This document shows positions 8,157-16,382 of a stretch of 64,000 nt of DNA, one piece after another (position 1 is the stretch's first letter; every line of letters starts with the position of its first letter). Where the stretch lies: the NCBI RefSeq assembly GCF_017922435.1, contig NZ_VDEZ01000003.1, positions 378,366-442,365 on the forward strand. Reading direction: 5' to 3'. The position numbers were made by a program, and so were the translations under genes. The DNA comes from Thalassospira sp. ER-Se-21-Dark (lineage in GTDB: Bacteria; Pseudomonadota; Alphaproteobacteria; Rhodospirillales; Thalassospiraceae). The notes beneath the pieces are model-generated. The model saw nothing but the letters and a program-made list of their open reading frames with translations. It did no database searches and was not told where the DNA came from.

Positions 8157-8929
8157 CCTGCATTCTTGAAACACGTTCGCTGAACAAGGAATTCGGCGCG
8201 GTCATCGCCGCAAAGGATTTGAACGTTCAGATCAACAAGGGTGAAGTCGTTGGTGTGATCGGCTCCAACGGAGCTGGCAAGACGACCTTCATCAACATGG
8301 TGACGGGCTATCTCAAACCGACCCGGGGCGAGATCCTGTTTAATGGCAAGTCCATCATGGGGCATTCCCCGCGTGCGATCACACGTGCCGGCATGGCGCG
8401 TTCCTTCCAGGTTGCGCAGCTGTTCCCGGAAATGACCGTGCTCGACAACCTGATTGTCGCGCTGGCTGCCGCAGAAAGTGCCCGACCAAGTTTCCTAAGT
8501 CCCCTTCGCAGCGATGCCCGCATCGCCCGTGCAGAGGAAATCCTTAAGGAATTCGGCGTCGAAAACTATCGCGATTCACTGGTAACCGCCGTTCCACAGG
8601 GCGCGCGCAAACTGGTTGATATCGCCATGGCATTGATCGGCAATCCTCAGATGCTGCTGCTTGATGAACCGACCAGTGGTGTCAGCATGGATGAAAAAAC
8701 CGACCTGATGGATACGGTTATGAATGCCGTACGTCAGCATGGCGTGACCGTGCTGTTTGTCGAACATGACATGGATGTGGTCGAACGTTATGTCTCGCGC
8801 GTTCTGGCGTTTTATAGCGGCGAAATCATTGCTGATGGTGAACCTGCAGCAGTTCTCGCCGATCAGCAGGTCCGCGATCTTGTGACCGGCCATCGTCCCA
8901 CCACCAAACAAGGGAATGGCGCATCATGA
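8153..8929 (+). CDS. ABC transporter ATPase, LivG type
   Basis: A 258-residue ATPase with Walker A GSNGAGKTT, Q-loop FQVAQLFPEMTVLDNL, Walker B LLLDEPTSG and switch His in EHDMDVV. The usual LSGGQ signature is replaced by a weak PQGARKLVD, i.e. the canonical Ser-Gly-Gly core is missing; LivG-type proteins normally have LSYGQQR or LPYGxxR. The site may therefore be degenerate and rely on the partner ATPase. ATGA overlaps on both sides tie it into the operon. Confidence 0.92.
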   Translation: MTCILETRSLNKEFGAVIAAKDLNVQINKGEVVGVIGSNGAGKTTFINMVTGYLKPTRGEILFNGKSIMGHSPRAITRAGMARSFQVAQLFPEMTVLDNLIVALAAAESARPSFLSPLRSDARIARAEEILKEFGVENYRDSLVTAVPQGARKLVDIAMALIGNPQMLLLDEPTSGVSMDEKTDLMDTVMNAVRQHGVTVLFVEHDMDVVERYVSRVLAFYSGEIIADGEPAAVLADQQVRDLVTGHRPTTKQGNGAS

Positions 8930-9588
8930 CCCTGGAAATCAGCAATCTCGATGTATCAATCGGTAATATTCCGATCTTGCGTGATGTCTCGCTTTCGGTG
9001 CCATCCGGCAAGATGTTTGGCCTGATCGGTCATAACGGGGCGGGCAAAACCACCCTGATGCGCGCCATCATGGGTCTTCTGGACGCAGATCAGGGCACCA
9101 TCACCTTTGACGGGCAGGACCTGCGCAAGATGGCCGACTTCGCCCGTGCCAAAACCGGCATCAGCTATATGCCTGAAGATCGCCGTCTGATTCCGTCCCT
9201 GACGGTTGAGGAAAACATTCTTCTTCCGGCATGGACCAATGGCATCAAGGACGCCGAGGAACGGCTGAAATGGGTTTATGACCTGTTGCCCGAAATCGCG
9301 CAGTTCCGTGACCGACGTGCACTGCAACTTTCCGGTGGCCAGCAGAAACTGGTCTCGCTCGGGCGCGCATTGATGCCCGGTCGCAATCTTTTGTTGCTCG
9401 ATGAACCGTTCGAGGGGGTCGCACCGGTCCTGTCACGCCGCCTGTCGGAAGTCATTTCCGATCTGGGCAGCAGTGGCCTGTGTGTCCTGATTTCTGAATC
9501 CGATGACAGCCACTCTGCCGATCTGGTGGCGGGCAGTTACCGCATCGAACGTGGCACCGTTTCCAAGGCTGAACTGGAAACGGCCTGA
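8926..9588 (+). CDS. ABC transporter ATPase, LivF type
   Basis: A 220-residue ATPase starting within the LivG-type stop codon. It has Walker A GHNGAGKTT, a family-typical YMPEDRRLIPSLTVEENI stretch, the signature LSGGQQKLVSLGRAL and Walker B LLLDEPFEGV. The intact signature here contrasts with the degenerate one in its LivG-type partner. It completes an ABC importer with two permeases, two ATPases and two binding proteins. Confidence 0.92.
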   Translation: MTLEISNLDVSIGNIPILRDVSLSVPSGKMFGLIGHNGAGKTTLMRAIMGLLDADQGTITFDGQDLRKMADFARAKTGISYMPEDRRLIPSLTVEENILLPAWTNGIKDAEERLKWVYDLLPEIAQFRDRRALQLSGGQQKLVSLGRALMPGRNLLLLDEPFEGVAPVLSRRLSEVISDLGSSGLCVLISESDDSHSADLVAGSYRIERGTVSKAELETA

Positions 9589-9624
9589 TCCCGACAACAG
9601 ACAAGTCAAAAAACGAGGTTCCCC

Positions 9625-10779
9625 ATGTCAGACTTTGTGTTTGAAACCACCCCTCGCGTCATCTGCGAGTTCGACGGTGCCTTGCAACTCGGTGCGCTCT
9701 GCAAGGAGTTCGGCGCGAAACGCGCCGTTCTCCTGACCGACCCCGGCTTGCAGAAGGTTGGCCTGATTGACGCCCCCTATGCCGCCCTTAAGGACGCCGG
9801 GATTGAAACCCTGCTTTGGACCGATGTTCAGGCCGACCCGCCCGAGGAAAGCATTCTCGCCGCGGTCAAGGGTGCACGCGATTTCAAGGCCGATATCGTC
9901 ATCGGCCTTGGCGGCGGTTCATCGCTGGATACCGCCAAACTGGTCGCGCTTCTGTGTGGCAAGGACCAGAAGCTTGACGAGATTTATGGCATCGGTCTGG
10001 CAACGGGTCCGCGCCTGCCGCTTATTCAGGTGCCGACCACGGCCGGTACCGGTTCGGAAGTCACCCCGATTTCGATCGTCACCACGCCCACGCACGAGAA
10101 AAAGGGTGTGGTGTCCAGCCTGCTTTATCCCGATATCGCGCTGCTGGATGCCAAACTGACCATGGGCCTTCCGGCCCCGATCACCGCCATGACCGGCATT
10201 GATGCGATGGTCCATGCCATTGAGGCCTACACCACCAAGCACAAGAAAAACGCCCTGTCGGACGGGCTTGCCATCCGCGCGATGCAACTGATGACCGCCC
10301 ATATTGATGATGCGGTTTCAGCCACCCCGTCACGCGAAGCGCGCGAAGCCATGCTTCAGGGTTCCATGCTGGCCGGGATGGCCTTTGCAAATGCCCCGGT
10401 GGCAGCGGTCCATGCCCTTGCCTATCCGTTGGGCGGGCATTTCCATGTCCCGCACGGGCACAGCAATGCACTGGTCCTGATTGAAGTGCTGAAATTCAAC
10501 CGGGACGCCGCCGTGTCGCACTACGGCGAGCTCGCCCGTGCTGTTCTGCCGGGTGAAAAATTCGCAAATGACGATGCCGCCTGTGATCGTTTCATCGGTT
10601 TCATGACCGACATGGTCGAGCGCATGCCGTTCAGCCGCACCTTGCGTGAAGTGGGCGTGGCGGAAAGCGATCTCGACATGCTCGCAACCGATGCGATGAA
10701 GGTGGAACGCCTTCTGATGAATAACCCGCGTGAAATGACGTTCGATGCCGCGCGCGCGATCTATGCCGCCGTGCTGTAA
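9625..10779 (+). CDS. Iron-containing alcohol dehydrogenase 1
   Basis: A 384-residue group III (iron-type) NAD(P)-dependent alcohol dehydrogenase. The nucleotide-binding loop GLGGGSSLDTAKLVA and TTAGTGSEVTP are clear. The metal ligands are preserved: Asp in DIALLDAKL, His in DAMVHAIEAY, and His in HALAYPLGG and PHGHSNALV. It lies 36 bases after the transporter. The family includes 1,3-propanediol, 4-hydroxybutyrate and short-chain alcohol dehydrogenases and the regulatory ErcA of pseudomonads. Together with the aldehyde dehydrogenase that follows it probably oxidises the imported compound or its product; the substrate is unknown. Confidence 0.92.
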   Translation: MSDFVFETTPRVICEFDGALQLGALCKEFGAKRAVLLTDPGLQKVGLIDAPYAALKDAGIETLLWTDVQADPPEESILAAVKGARDFKADIVIGLGGGSSLDTAKLVALLCGKDQKLDEIYGIGLATGPRLPLIQVPTTAGTGSEVTPISIVTTPTHEKKGVVSSLLYPDIALLDAKLTMGLPAPITAMTGIDAMVHAIEAYTTKHKKNALSDGLAIRAMQLMTAHIDDAVSATPSREAREAMLQGSMLAGMAFANAPVAAVHALAYPLGGHFHVPHGHSNALVLIEVLKFNRDAAVSHYGELARAVLPGEKFANDDAACDRFIGFMTDMVERMPFSRTLREVGVAESDLDMLATDAMKVERLLMNNPREMTFDAARAIYAAVL

Positions 10780-10797
10780 CGAAAAGGAATAGCCACC

Positions 10798-12273
10798 ATG
10801 ACCATCCAGCTAAATGATTCCGGCCTTTGGCAGACCCAGGCACATATCGACGGCAAATGGGTCGCATCCGATAGCGGCAAGACCTTTGCGGTTGTCGATC
10901 CGGCCACCGGCGAACATCTTGCCGATGTGCCCGATATGGGGGCGGCCGAAGCCGGTCGTGCGATTGATGCTGCCGATGCCGCCCTGCCCGCATGGCGGGC
11001 CAAAACCGCCAAGGAACGAGCAAACATCCTTCGTAAATGGTTTGATCTCTGCATGGCGGCACAGGCCGATCTTGCCCTGCTGATGACCCGCGAACAGGGC
11101 AAACCCCTTGCCGAGGCATCCGGTGAAGTTGCCTATGGCGCGTCCTTCCTTGAATGGTTTGCCGAAGAAGGCAAACGTATCTATGGCGACGTCATCCCGT
11201 CCCATGGTGCGGATAAACGCATCATCACCGTCAAACAACCGATTGGTGTTGTTGCCGCGATCACGCCCTGGAATTTCCCGATGGCGATGATCACGCGCAA
11301 ATGCGCCCCGGCTCTTGCTGCAGGGTGCACGGTTGTCATCAAGCCCGCCGAAGATACGCCGCTCACTGCGCTGGCACTGGTTGAACTGGCCAAACGTGCG
11401 GGCTTCCCCGATGGGGTGATCAATATCGTCACCGCATCGCACGGGGCGGAAATTGGCAATGAACTGACCGCCAACCCGATCGTGCGCAAACTGTCCTTCA
11501 CCGGCTCGACCCAGGTCGGCAAGCTTCTGATGCGTCAGTGCTCCGACACCGTCAAAAAGGTCAGTCTGGAACTTGGTGGCAACGCGCCGTTCATCGTGTT
11601 TGACGATGCCGATCTCGATGCGGCTGTTGCAGGCGCGATTGCGTCAAAATACCGTAATGCCGGTCAGACCTGTGTGTGCGCCAACCGCATTCTGGTTCAG
11701 GAAGATGTCTATGACGCCTTTGCCGCCAAACTGGCCGAAGCTGTTGGCAAATTGCGCGTCGGTCACGGCACCGAAGATGGTGTCACCCAGGGGCCGCTGA
11801 TCAATGCCAAGGCGATTGAAAAGGTCGAGGCACTTGTCGAAGACGCCGTTTCCCGTGGGGCAAAGGCCGTTCTGGGCGGTGATCGCGCCAAGCCCGACAG
11901 CAACTTCTTCACCCCGACCATCCTGACCGGGGTTACCGACGACATGCGGATTTTCTCCGAGGAAATCTTTGGCCCGGTTGCGCCGTTGTTCAAGTTCAGC
12001 AGCGAGGAAGACGCCATTCGCATGGCCAATGACACGCCGTTTGGTCTGGCAGCTTATTTCTATGCGCGTGATATCGGCCGTATCTGGCGGGTTGGCGAGG
12101 CGCTTGAATATGGCATCGTTGGCATCAACGAAGGCATCATTTCGACCGAATCAGCCCCGTTTGGCGGGGTCAAGGAATCCGGTATCGGCCGCGAAGGATC
12201 GAAATACGGCGTCGATGATTTCGTCGAGATTAAATATATGTGCCTCGGCGGTCTCGCCGGGAATGCCAACTGA
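10798..12273 (+). CDS. gabD: NAD(P)-dependent succinate-semialdehyde-type dehydrogenase
   Basis: A 491-residue aldehyde dehydrogenase. Catalytic Cys292 is in GQTCVCANR and general base Glu258 in LELGGNAPF; the NAD-binding ITPWNFPMAM and KPAEDTPLTAL elements are present. The second Cys (294) next to the catalytic one is the redox-switch arrangement known from succinate-semialdehyde dehydrogenases, and the C-terminus EIKYMCLGGL is also GabD-like. It probably converts succinate semialdehyde or a related omega-oxo acid to the diacid. It sits between two iron-type alcohol dehydrogenases with short gaps and AAGGA before its ATG. Confidence 0.88.
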   Translation: MTIQLNDSGLWQTQAHIDGKWVASDSGKTFAVVDPATGEHLADVPDMGAAEAGRAIDAADAALPAWRAKTAKERANILRKWFDLCMAAQADLALLMTREQGKPLAEASGEVAYGASFLEWFAEEGKRIYGDVIPSHGADKRIITVKQPIGVVAAITPWNFPMAMITRKCAPALAAGCTVVIKPAEDTPLTALALVELAKRAGFPDGVINIVTASHGAEIGNELTANPIVRKLSFTGSTQVGKLLMRQCSDTVKKVSLELGGNAPFIVFDDADLDAAVAGAIASKYRNAGQTCVCANRILVQEDVYDAFAAKLAEAVGKLRVGHGTEDGVTQGPLINAKAIEKVEALVEDAVSRGAKAVLGGDRAKPDSNFFTPTILTGVTDDMRIFSEEIFGPVAPLFKFSSEEDAIRMANDTPFGLAAYFYARDIGRIWRVGEALEYGIVGINEGIISTESAPFGGVKESGIGREGSKYGVDDFVEIKYMCLGGLAGNAN

Positions 12274-12296
12274 TCCCCCGGATAAGGAGACACATC

Positions 12297-13451
12297 ATGA
12301 GTTTCATGTTCCGAAGTGTACCGCGCATCGTCTGTGAAGCCGGTGGCATTGCCAAGACCGGCAGCCTGATGAAGGAACTCGGTGCGAGCCGTGTCACCAT
12401 TGTCTGCGATCCGGGCATCGTCAAACTGGGCTTTGCCAGAAAGGCACAAGATGCGCTTGAGGCCGCTGGTATCGCCGTTCATATCTTTTCTGACGTCGAG
12501 GCCGACCCACCCCAGAAAATCGTCGAAGCCGCCATTGCCGGTGCGCGCGACTGGAAAGCCGATGGCGTGATTGGCCTTGGCGGCGGCAGCTCGCTGGACA
12601 GTGCGAAGCTGGTTGCGTTGCTGGCTGACAGCGATCAGACCATCGAAGAGATCTATGGGGTGGACAAGGCGACCGGTGATCGTCTGCCACTGATCCAGAT
12701 CCCGACCACTGCCGGGACCGGCTCGGAAGTGACCTGGGTGTCGGTGATTACCGATAATGACAATCTCAAACAGGTCGTCTACACCCCGCAACTGATGCCT
12801 GACATCGCGCTTCTTGATGCGGAACTGACCTATGGCCTGCCACAAAAGGTCACGGCGGCCACCGGCCTTGATGCGATGGTGCACGCCATCGAAGGCTATA
12901 CCAGCCGCACACGCAAAAACCCGATTGCCGATGGCATGGCGGTCACCGCCCTGTCGTTGCTTGGCAAGAACCTGATGAAGGTGATTGAAAATCCCGGTGA
13001 CAAGGAAGCACGCTCTGCCATGTTGCAGGGATCGCTGATTGCCGGGATGGCCTTTGCCAATGCATCGGTTGCTGCCATTCATGGTCTGGCCTATCCGCTG
13101 GGTGCGCGATTCCATATCCCGCATGGACATGCCAATGCATTGGTCATGGCACAAGTGATCCGTTTTAACCTGCCAGCCGCGAAAAAGTTGTATGCCGAAC
13201 TTGCCCCCTGCCTGATCGAAGGGGTCGATTTCAACAGCGAAGATGCCGCTGCCGAGGCGTTCGTCAAACGGATCGAGGAAATGGTACCGGCCAGCGGTCT
13301 TGAAATCCGCCTGCGCGATCTTGGCGTCACCGAAGAATCCCTGCCGGAAATGGCCGATGAAGTCTTTACCAAGATCCATCGCCTGATCGACAGCAACCCG
13401 CGCGACATGACCGCCAAGGAAATCGAAGCGATTTATCGCAGCGTTTATTGA
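12297..13451 (+). CDS. Iron-containing alcohol dehydrogenase 2
   Basis: A 384-residue paralogue of the first alcohol dehydrogenase of this operon, with the same length and architecture: GLGGGSSLDSAKLVA, TTAGTGSEVTW, metal ligands in DIALLDAEL, DAMVHAIEGY, HGLAYPLGA and PHGHANALV. The ATG at 12297 follows AAGGAG; a longer frame reaches back into the preceding gene and is not used. The two paralogues differ clearly in the substrate-facing regions, so one may act on a different chain length or work in the reverse direction. Last gene of the operon before a strong hairpin. Confidence 0.92.
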   Translation: MSFMFRSVPRIVCEAGGIAKTGSLMKELGASRVTIVCDPGIVKLGFARKAQDALEAAGIAVHIFSDVEADPPQKIVEAAIAGARDWKADGVIGLGGGSSLDSAKLVALLADSDQTIEEIYGVDKATGDRLPLIQIPTTAGTGSEVTWVSVITDNDNLKQVVYTPQLMPDIALLDAELTYGLPQKVTAATGLDAMVHAIEGYTSRTRKNPIADGMAVTALSLLGKNLMKVIENPGDKEARSAMLQGSLIAGMAFANASVAAIHGLAYPLGARFHIPHGHANALVMAQVIRFNLPAAKKLYAELAPCLIEGVDFNSEDAAAEAFVKRIEEMVPASGLEIRLRDLGVTEESLPEMADEVFTKIHRLIDSNPRDMTAKEIEAIYRSVY

Positions 13452-13490
13452 GTTGGCCGCTTGCAAACTTACCGTTTGCATTGTGGCAAA

Positions 13491-13529
13491 AGAACCGGCG
13501 GCCTGTTTGGTCGCTTGGCCGCCGGTTCT
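13491..13529. terminator. Bidirectional terminator between convergent genes
   Basis: A perfect 13-bp stem (13491-13503 with 13517-13529). On the minus strand it is followed by TTTT, so it should end the cyclase transcript. It also lies at the end of the dehydrogenase operon on the plus strand. Confidence 0.75.
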
Positions 13530-13555
13530 CAATTTAACACAATGATCAAACCGGG

Positions 13556-14503
13556 TTAGCGAATAGCAACCGGGTTGATGATCATCTGTACGGCGCCTTT
13601 GAGTTTTGCCTGCCCAAGAACAAAGAGAAACTCGTGGGCACGATCCGCGGCCAGATCCTTGGTGACAATGTTTTCAAGGATATAGACGCCATTCTCAGCC
13701 AAAAGCTTGACGTGTACCGGGAAGAAAGCACTGGGGTCCTCATGGGGAACAGCTTCCAGGCCCCAAGTATCGGCCCCCACGGCCACGACACCCTGCTTTG
13801 CCAACCATTCGGCTGCTTCCAGCCCAATACCTGGTTCCGTTGTCCCGTAGAGTTCGTTGTCTTTGCCAACCAAATCAAGCCAGCCGGTATGGATCAGCGC
13901 AACATCGCCCTTGCGAATTTCGGTACCCGCAGCTTTTTGGGCGTCCATGATGTCATCAAGGGTAATAACATAGCCACCTTCAAGGCGATCGGTCCCCTTG
14001 ATCGCGGCTATGTCCAGCAAGACACCACGTGTCGCCATGGGTGGAACGTTTTCAATGCCAAGCTTGGTCAGGCCGGTGGCTGCGACCATGTCTTCGGCGT
14101 GGTTATTGTTATAGTAGGTATGGTGATCACCCAGATGACCAAGGCCGTCAATCTGTGTCCCGACACCGAGCCAGCCGGTGAACATGTCATCGTTATAGGT
14201 TCCGGCATTACTGCCGATTGTTTTGTTGCCACTTTGCCCGGGTGAAAAAACCGTGACCGCGACACCACGCGGCGCAAACGCCGGCGTATCACGCGAGATT
14301 TCCATACCCAGTGAATAGACCTTGCCTTCGGAAACCAACTTGCTTGCTGCAAGTGTGACGTCCGACGTCAGAAAGTTTGCTGCGCCGATCTGATCTTCCG
14401 GACCAAATTGGGAACTGAACCTGTCTTCGGCAGACGCAGACCCAACGGTTCCGACTGCACCCATCATAACGGCTGCAAAGGTCATGATTTTTACTTTTTG
14501 CAT
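13556..14503 (-). CDS. Secreted cyclase family protein (kynurenine formamidase-like fold)
   Basis: A 315-residue member of the metal-dependent cyclase/formamidase family. It has a signal peptide cleaved near ASA-ED, so it should be periplasmic, which is less common for the family. The family motif HxGTHxDxPxH appears as VGTQIDGLGHLG, with Gln in place of the first metal-binding His. Further conserved elements are GDVALIHTGW and ADTWGLEAVPHEDP. It converges on the dehydrogenase operon and may hydrolyse a cyclic amide, lactone or formamide substrate, but this is not shown by the sequence. Confidence 0.85.
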   Translation of the reverse strand: MQKVKIMTFAAVMMGAVGTVGSASAEDRFSSQFGPEDQIGAANFLTSDVTLAASKLVSEGKVYSLGMEISRDTPAFAPRGVAVTVFSPGQSGNKTIGSNAGTYNDDMFTGWLGVGTQIDGLGHLGDHHTYYNNNHAEDMVAATGLTKLGIENVPPMATRGVLLDIAAIKGTDRLEGGYVITLDDIMDAQKAAGTEIRKGDVALIHTGWLDLVGKDNELYGTTEPGIGLEAAEWLAKQGVVAVGADTWGLEAVPHEDPSAFFPVHVKLLAENGVYILENIVTKDLAADRAHEFLFVLGQAKLKGAVQMIINPVAIR

Positions 14504-14717
14504 TGTTTCCTCCCTAAGTTGATAAGGACTCAGGGAACAGCAATTCTAATGCCAACAAAAAAATGGCTTAAAACGGCGATCTTCAAAAGGAATTTGAGCG
14601 GCAACCGATCAATCGAACACCCGAAATGATCGGTTATCGCTCCGGCAAAACATGCAGGCGACCAGCCTGTCTCACCAAGCTCGCATTTTTTGTCACTCTA
14701 TCCTTTGGGAAAAGTGA

Positions 14718-14803
14718 TGGTGCCCCCGGGGAGAATCGAACTCCCACTCACTAAGTGAAACAGATTTTGAGTCTGCCGCGTCTACCAATTCCGCCACAGG
14801 GGC
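14718..14803 (-). tRNA. tRNA-Leu (anticodon CAA)
   Basis: On the minus strand the 5' acceptor arm GCCCCTG pairs with CGGGGGC (one G-T pair), the D arm reads GGCGGAATTGGTAGACGC, the anticodon loop CTCAAAA carries CAA, a class II variable arm follows, and the T arm contains GTTCGATTC. The CCA end is encoded (14718-14720). It decodes the UUG leucine codon. Confidence 0.96.
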
Positions 14804-15019
14804 AGGCAATTCGGGTGCGTGTGCGCACCCTCCATCAACGGGCGGGATAATAGCCGTAAATTTCGCCGGGTCAATGGGGCTTTGTGCAAAAATACGTCTG
14901 CGTAGATACGGATAAACTGCGCCATTGCGATTGCCGGCAAAATGCGGTTTGATCTGGCCTGTTTTCAAGGCCAAGCGCCGCTCCCCAAATCGCAGACAAC
15001 ATGACAAGGCGCTATTGCC

Positions 15020-15607
15020 GTGATCCGCAGCCTCTATGACTGGACCATGAACCTTGCCGGCCACCGCCATGCCGGCTGGGCCCTGTTTTTCATTGCAGCG
15101 ATTGAAAGCTCTGTCTTTCCGATCCCGCCTGACATTCTGCTGATCCCGATGATCATTGCCGCCCCCACGCGGGCCTGGCGCTATGCACTGATTTGTCTCG
15201 TCGGCTCGGTCCTTGGTGGACTTGTCGGATACGGTATCGGCTTCTTCCTGTTTGAAACGGTCGGACAGCCTGTGTTGGAGCTTTATGGCTATGCCGACAA
15301 GTTTGATCAGTTCCGCGACTATTACAACGAATGGGGCGCCTGGGCGGTGTTTATTGCCGGTGTAACGCCATTCCCCTACAAGGTGATCACCATCCTGTCG
15401 GGTGTGACCGCACTTGACCCGGTTGTCTTTACGCTGGCATCGATCCTGGCGCGCGGATTGCGGTTCTTTGTCATTGCCGCCCTGATCTGGAAATTCGGCC
15501 CTGTCATCCGCGACTTCATCGAACGTCGACTGGGCCTCGTTTTCACCATATTTATCGTGGTTCTTGTCGGTGGGTTTGCCGCGATAAAGCTGATCCCGCA
15601 TGGTTGA
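15020..15607 (+). CDS. YqaA/DedA-type VTT-domain membrane protein
   Basis: A 195-residue inner-membrane protein. The motif ESSVFPIPPDILLIPM and the region FIAGVTPFPYKVITILSGV are typical of the VTT (SNARE-associated, DedA) family, thought to act as lipid or proton-coupled transporters needed for envelope homeostasis. It has about five hydrophobic stretches. The start is GTG at 15020; an ATG at 15001 is out of frame. It precedes dsbB by 43 bases on the same strand and may share its transcript. Confidence 0.88.
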   Translation: MIRSLYDWTMNLAGHRHAGWALFFIAAIESSVFPIPPDILLIPMIIAAPTRAWRYALICLVGSVLGGLVGYGIGFFLFETVGQPVLELYGYADKFDQFRDYYNEWGAWAVFIAGVTPFPYKVITILSGVTALDPVVFTLASILARGLRFFVIAALIWKFGPVIRDFIERRLGLVFTIFIVVLVGGFAAIKLIPHG

Positions 15608-15650
15608 CCCGACGCCAATTTTTTATGCACGCCAATAAACGGACCAACTG

Positions 15651-16157
15651 ATGTTCAATTTGCTGCGCCCACGCTTCATCCCGGCCTTTCCGCCCCTTGC
15701 CCTGCTGTTGGTTTCAGTAGGTAGCATCGGCTTTGCGTTTTACGCGCAATATGTCCAGAAGTTGCTTCCCTGTGTGCTGTGTCTGTATCAGCGTGTGCCG
15801 TTCTATGTGGTTGCCGGTCTTTCGATCATCGCGCTGTTGCTGATCCGCTTTCCTGCCGCCGCACGGGCGGTGGTATATCTGTGTGCTGCGACCTTTGCCG
15901 TCGGGACAGCAATCGCGTTTTACCACGTTGGTGTTCAGGAACTGTGGTGGGAAGGGCCCGCCATGTGTGGCGGGGTACAAAGCGGTGCCGCATCCGTGGC
16001 AGACCTCAAGGCGCAGCTTATGGCTCAACCGATCATCCGGTGTGACAAGATCGACTGGACCCTGTTTGGCATCACCATGCCGACCGTCAACGTGTTCTTT
16101 TCGGCAGCACTTACCGTTTTCTGCCTGATCGCGCCGTCACGCTGGATGAAAAAGTAA
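15651..16157 (+). CDS. dsbB: Disulfide bond formation protein B
   Basis: A 168-residue membrane protein that reoxidises periplasmic DsbA and passes electrons to quinone. It has four hydrophobic segments, the first redox pair Cys41-Cys44 in CVLCLYQR and the second pair Cys106 and Cys131 in the following periplasmic loop. Length and spacing are as expected. A hairpin terminator follows at 16197. Confidence 0.93.
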   Translation: MFNLLRPRFIPAFPPLALLLVSVGSIGFAFYAQYVQKLLPCVLCLYQRVPFYVVAGLSIIALLLIRFPAAARAVVYLCAATFAVGTAIAFYHVGVQELWWEGPAMCGGVQSGAASVADLKAQLMAQPIIRCDKIDWTLFGITMPTVNVFFSAALTVFCLIAPSRWMKK

Positions 16158-16196
16158 CACCAGACGCCTTTGGCCGTACCAAAATCAAATCTTTGG

Positions 16197-16227
16197 AAAA
16201 CCCGTCTGACACGTCAGGCGGGTTTTT
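16197..16227 (+). terminator. Terminator after dsbB
   Basis: AAAACCCG-t-CTGA, loop CACG, TCAG-g-CGGG followed by TTTTT. Because it lies here, the longest reading frame of the AraC regulator, which would start at 16170, cannot be the real one. Confidence 0.85.
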
Positions 16228-16271
16228 GCATCTCCAAGGGCCGCCTTTTGCGCGAACAATTGCTCAGAAAT

Positions 16272-16307
16272 TTGACAATTCTTCGCATGATAATGAGAAT
16301 TGTTATT
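16272..16307 (+). promoter_or_regulatory. Promoter with overlapping Fur-like box
   Basis: TTGACA (16272-16277), a 17-bp spacer and GAGAAT (16295-16300) form a reasonable sigma-70 promoter. GATAATGAGAATTGTTATT (16289-16307) matches the classical 19-bp Fur box at 15 of 19 positions and covers the -10 element. Iron-dependent repression of the AraC regulator and perhaps of the TonB receptor is inferred. Confidence 0.7.
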
Positions 16308-16382
16308 GTTTGCAGAAATTTCCCGGTTATATTGAGACCCATTCGCACCATAAGTTCCGACTGCACAAAGGACCCCATTGTC

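Noticed and set aside
12060-13532. 490-codon minus-strand frame
   Set aside because: Shadow of the second iron alcohol dehydrogenase; no signature on this strand.
16170-16382. N-terminal extension of the AraC regulator frame
   Set aside because: It runs through the dsbB terminator, the promoter and the Fur-like box, and its residues lack domain character.
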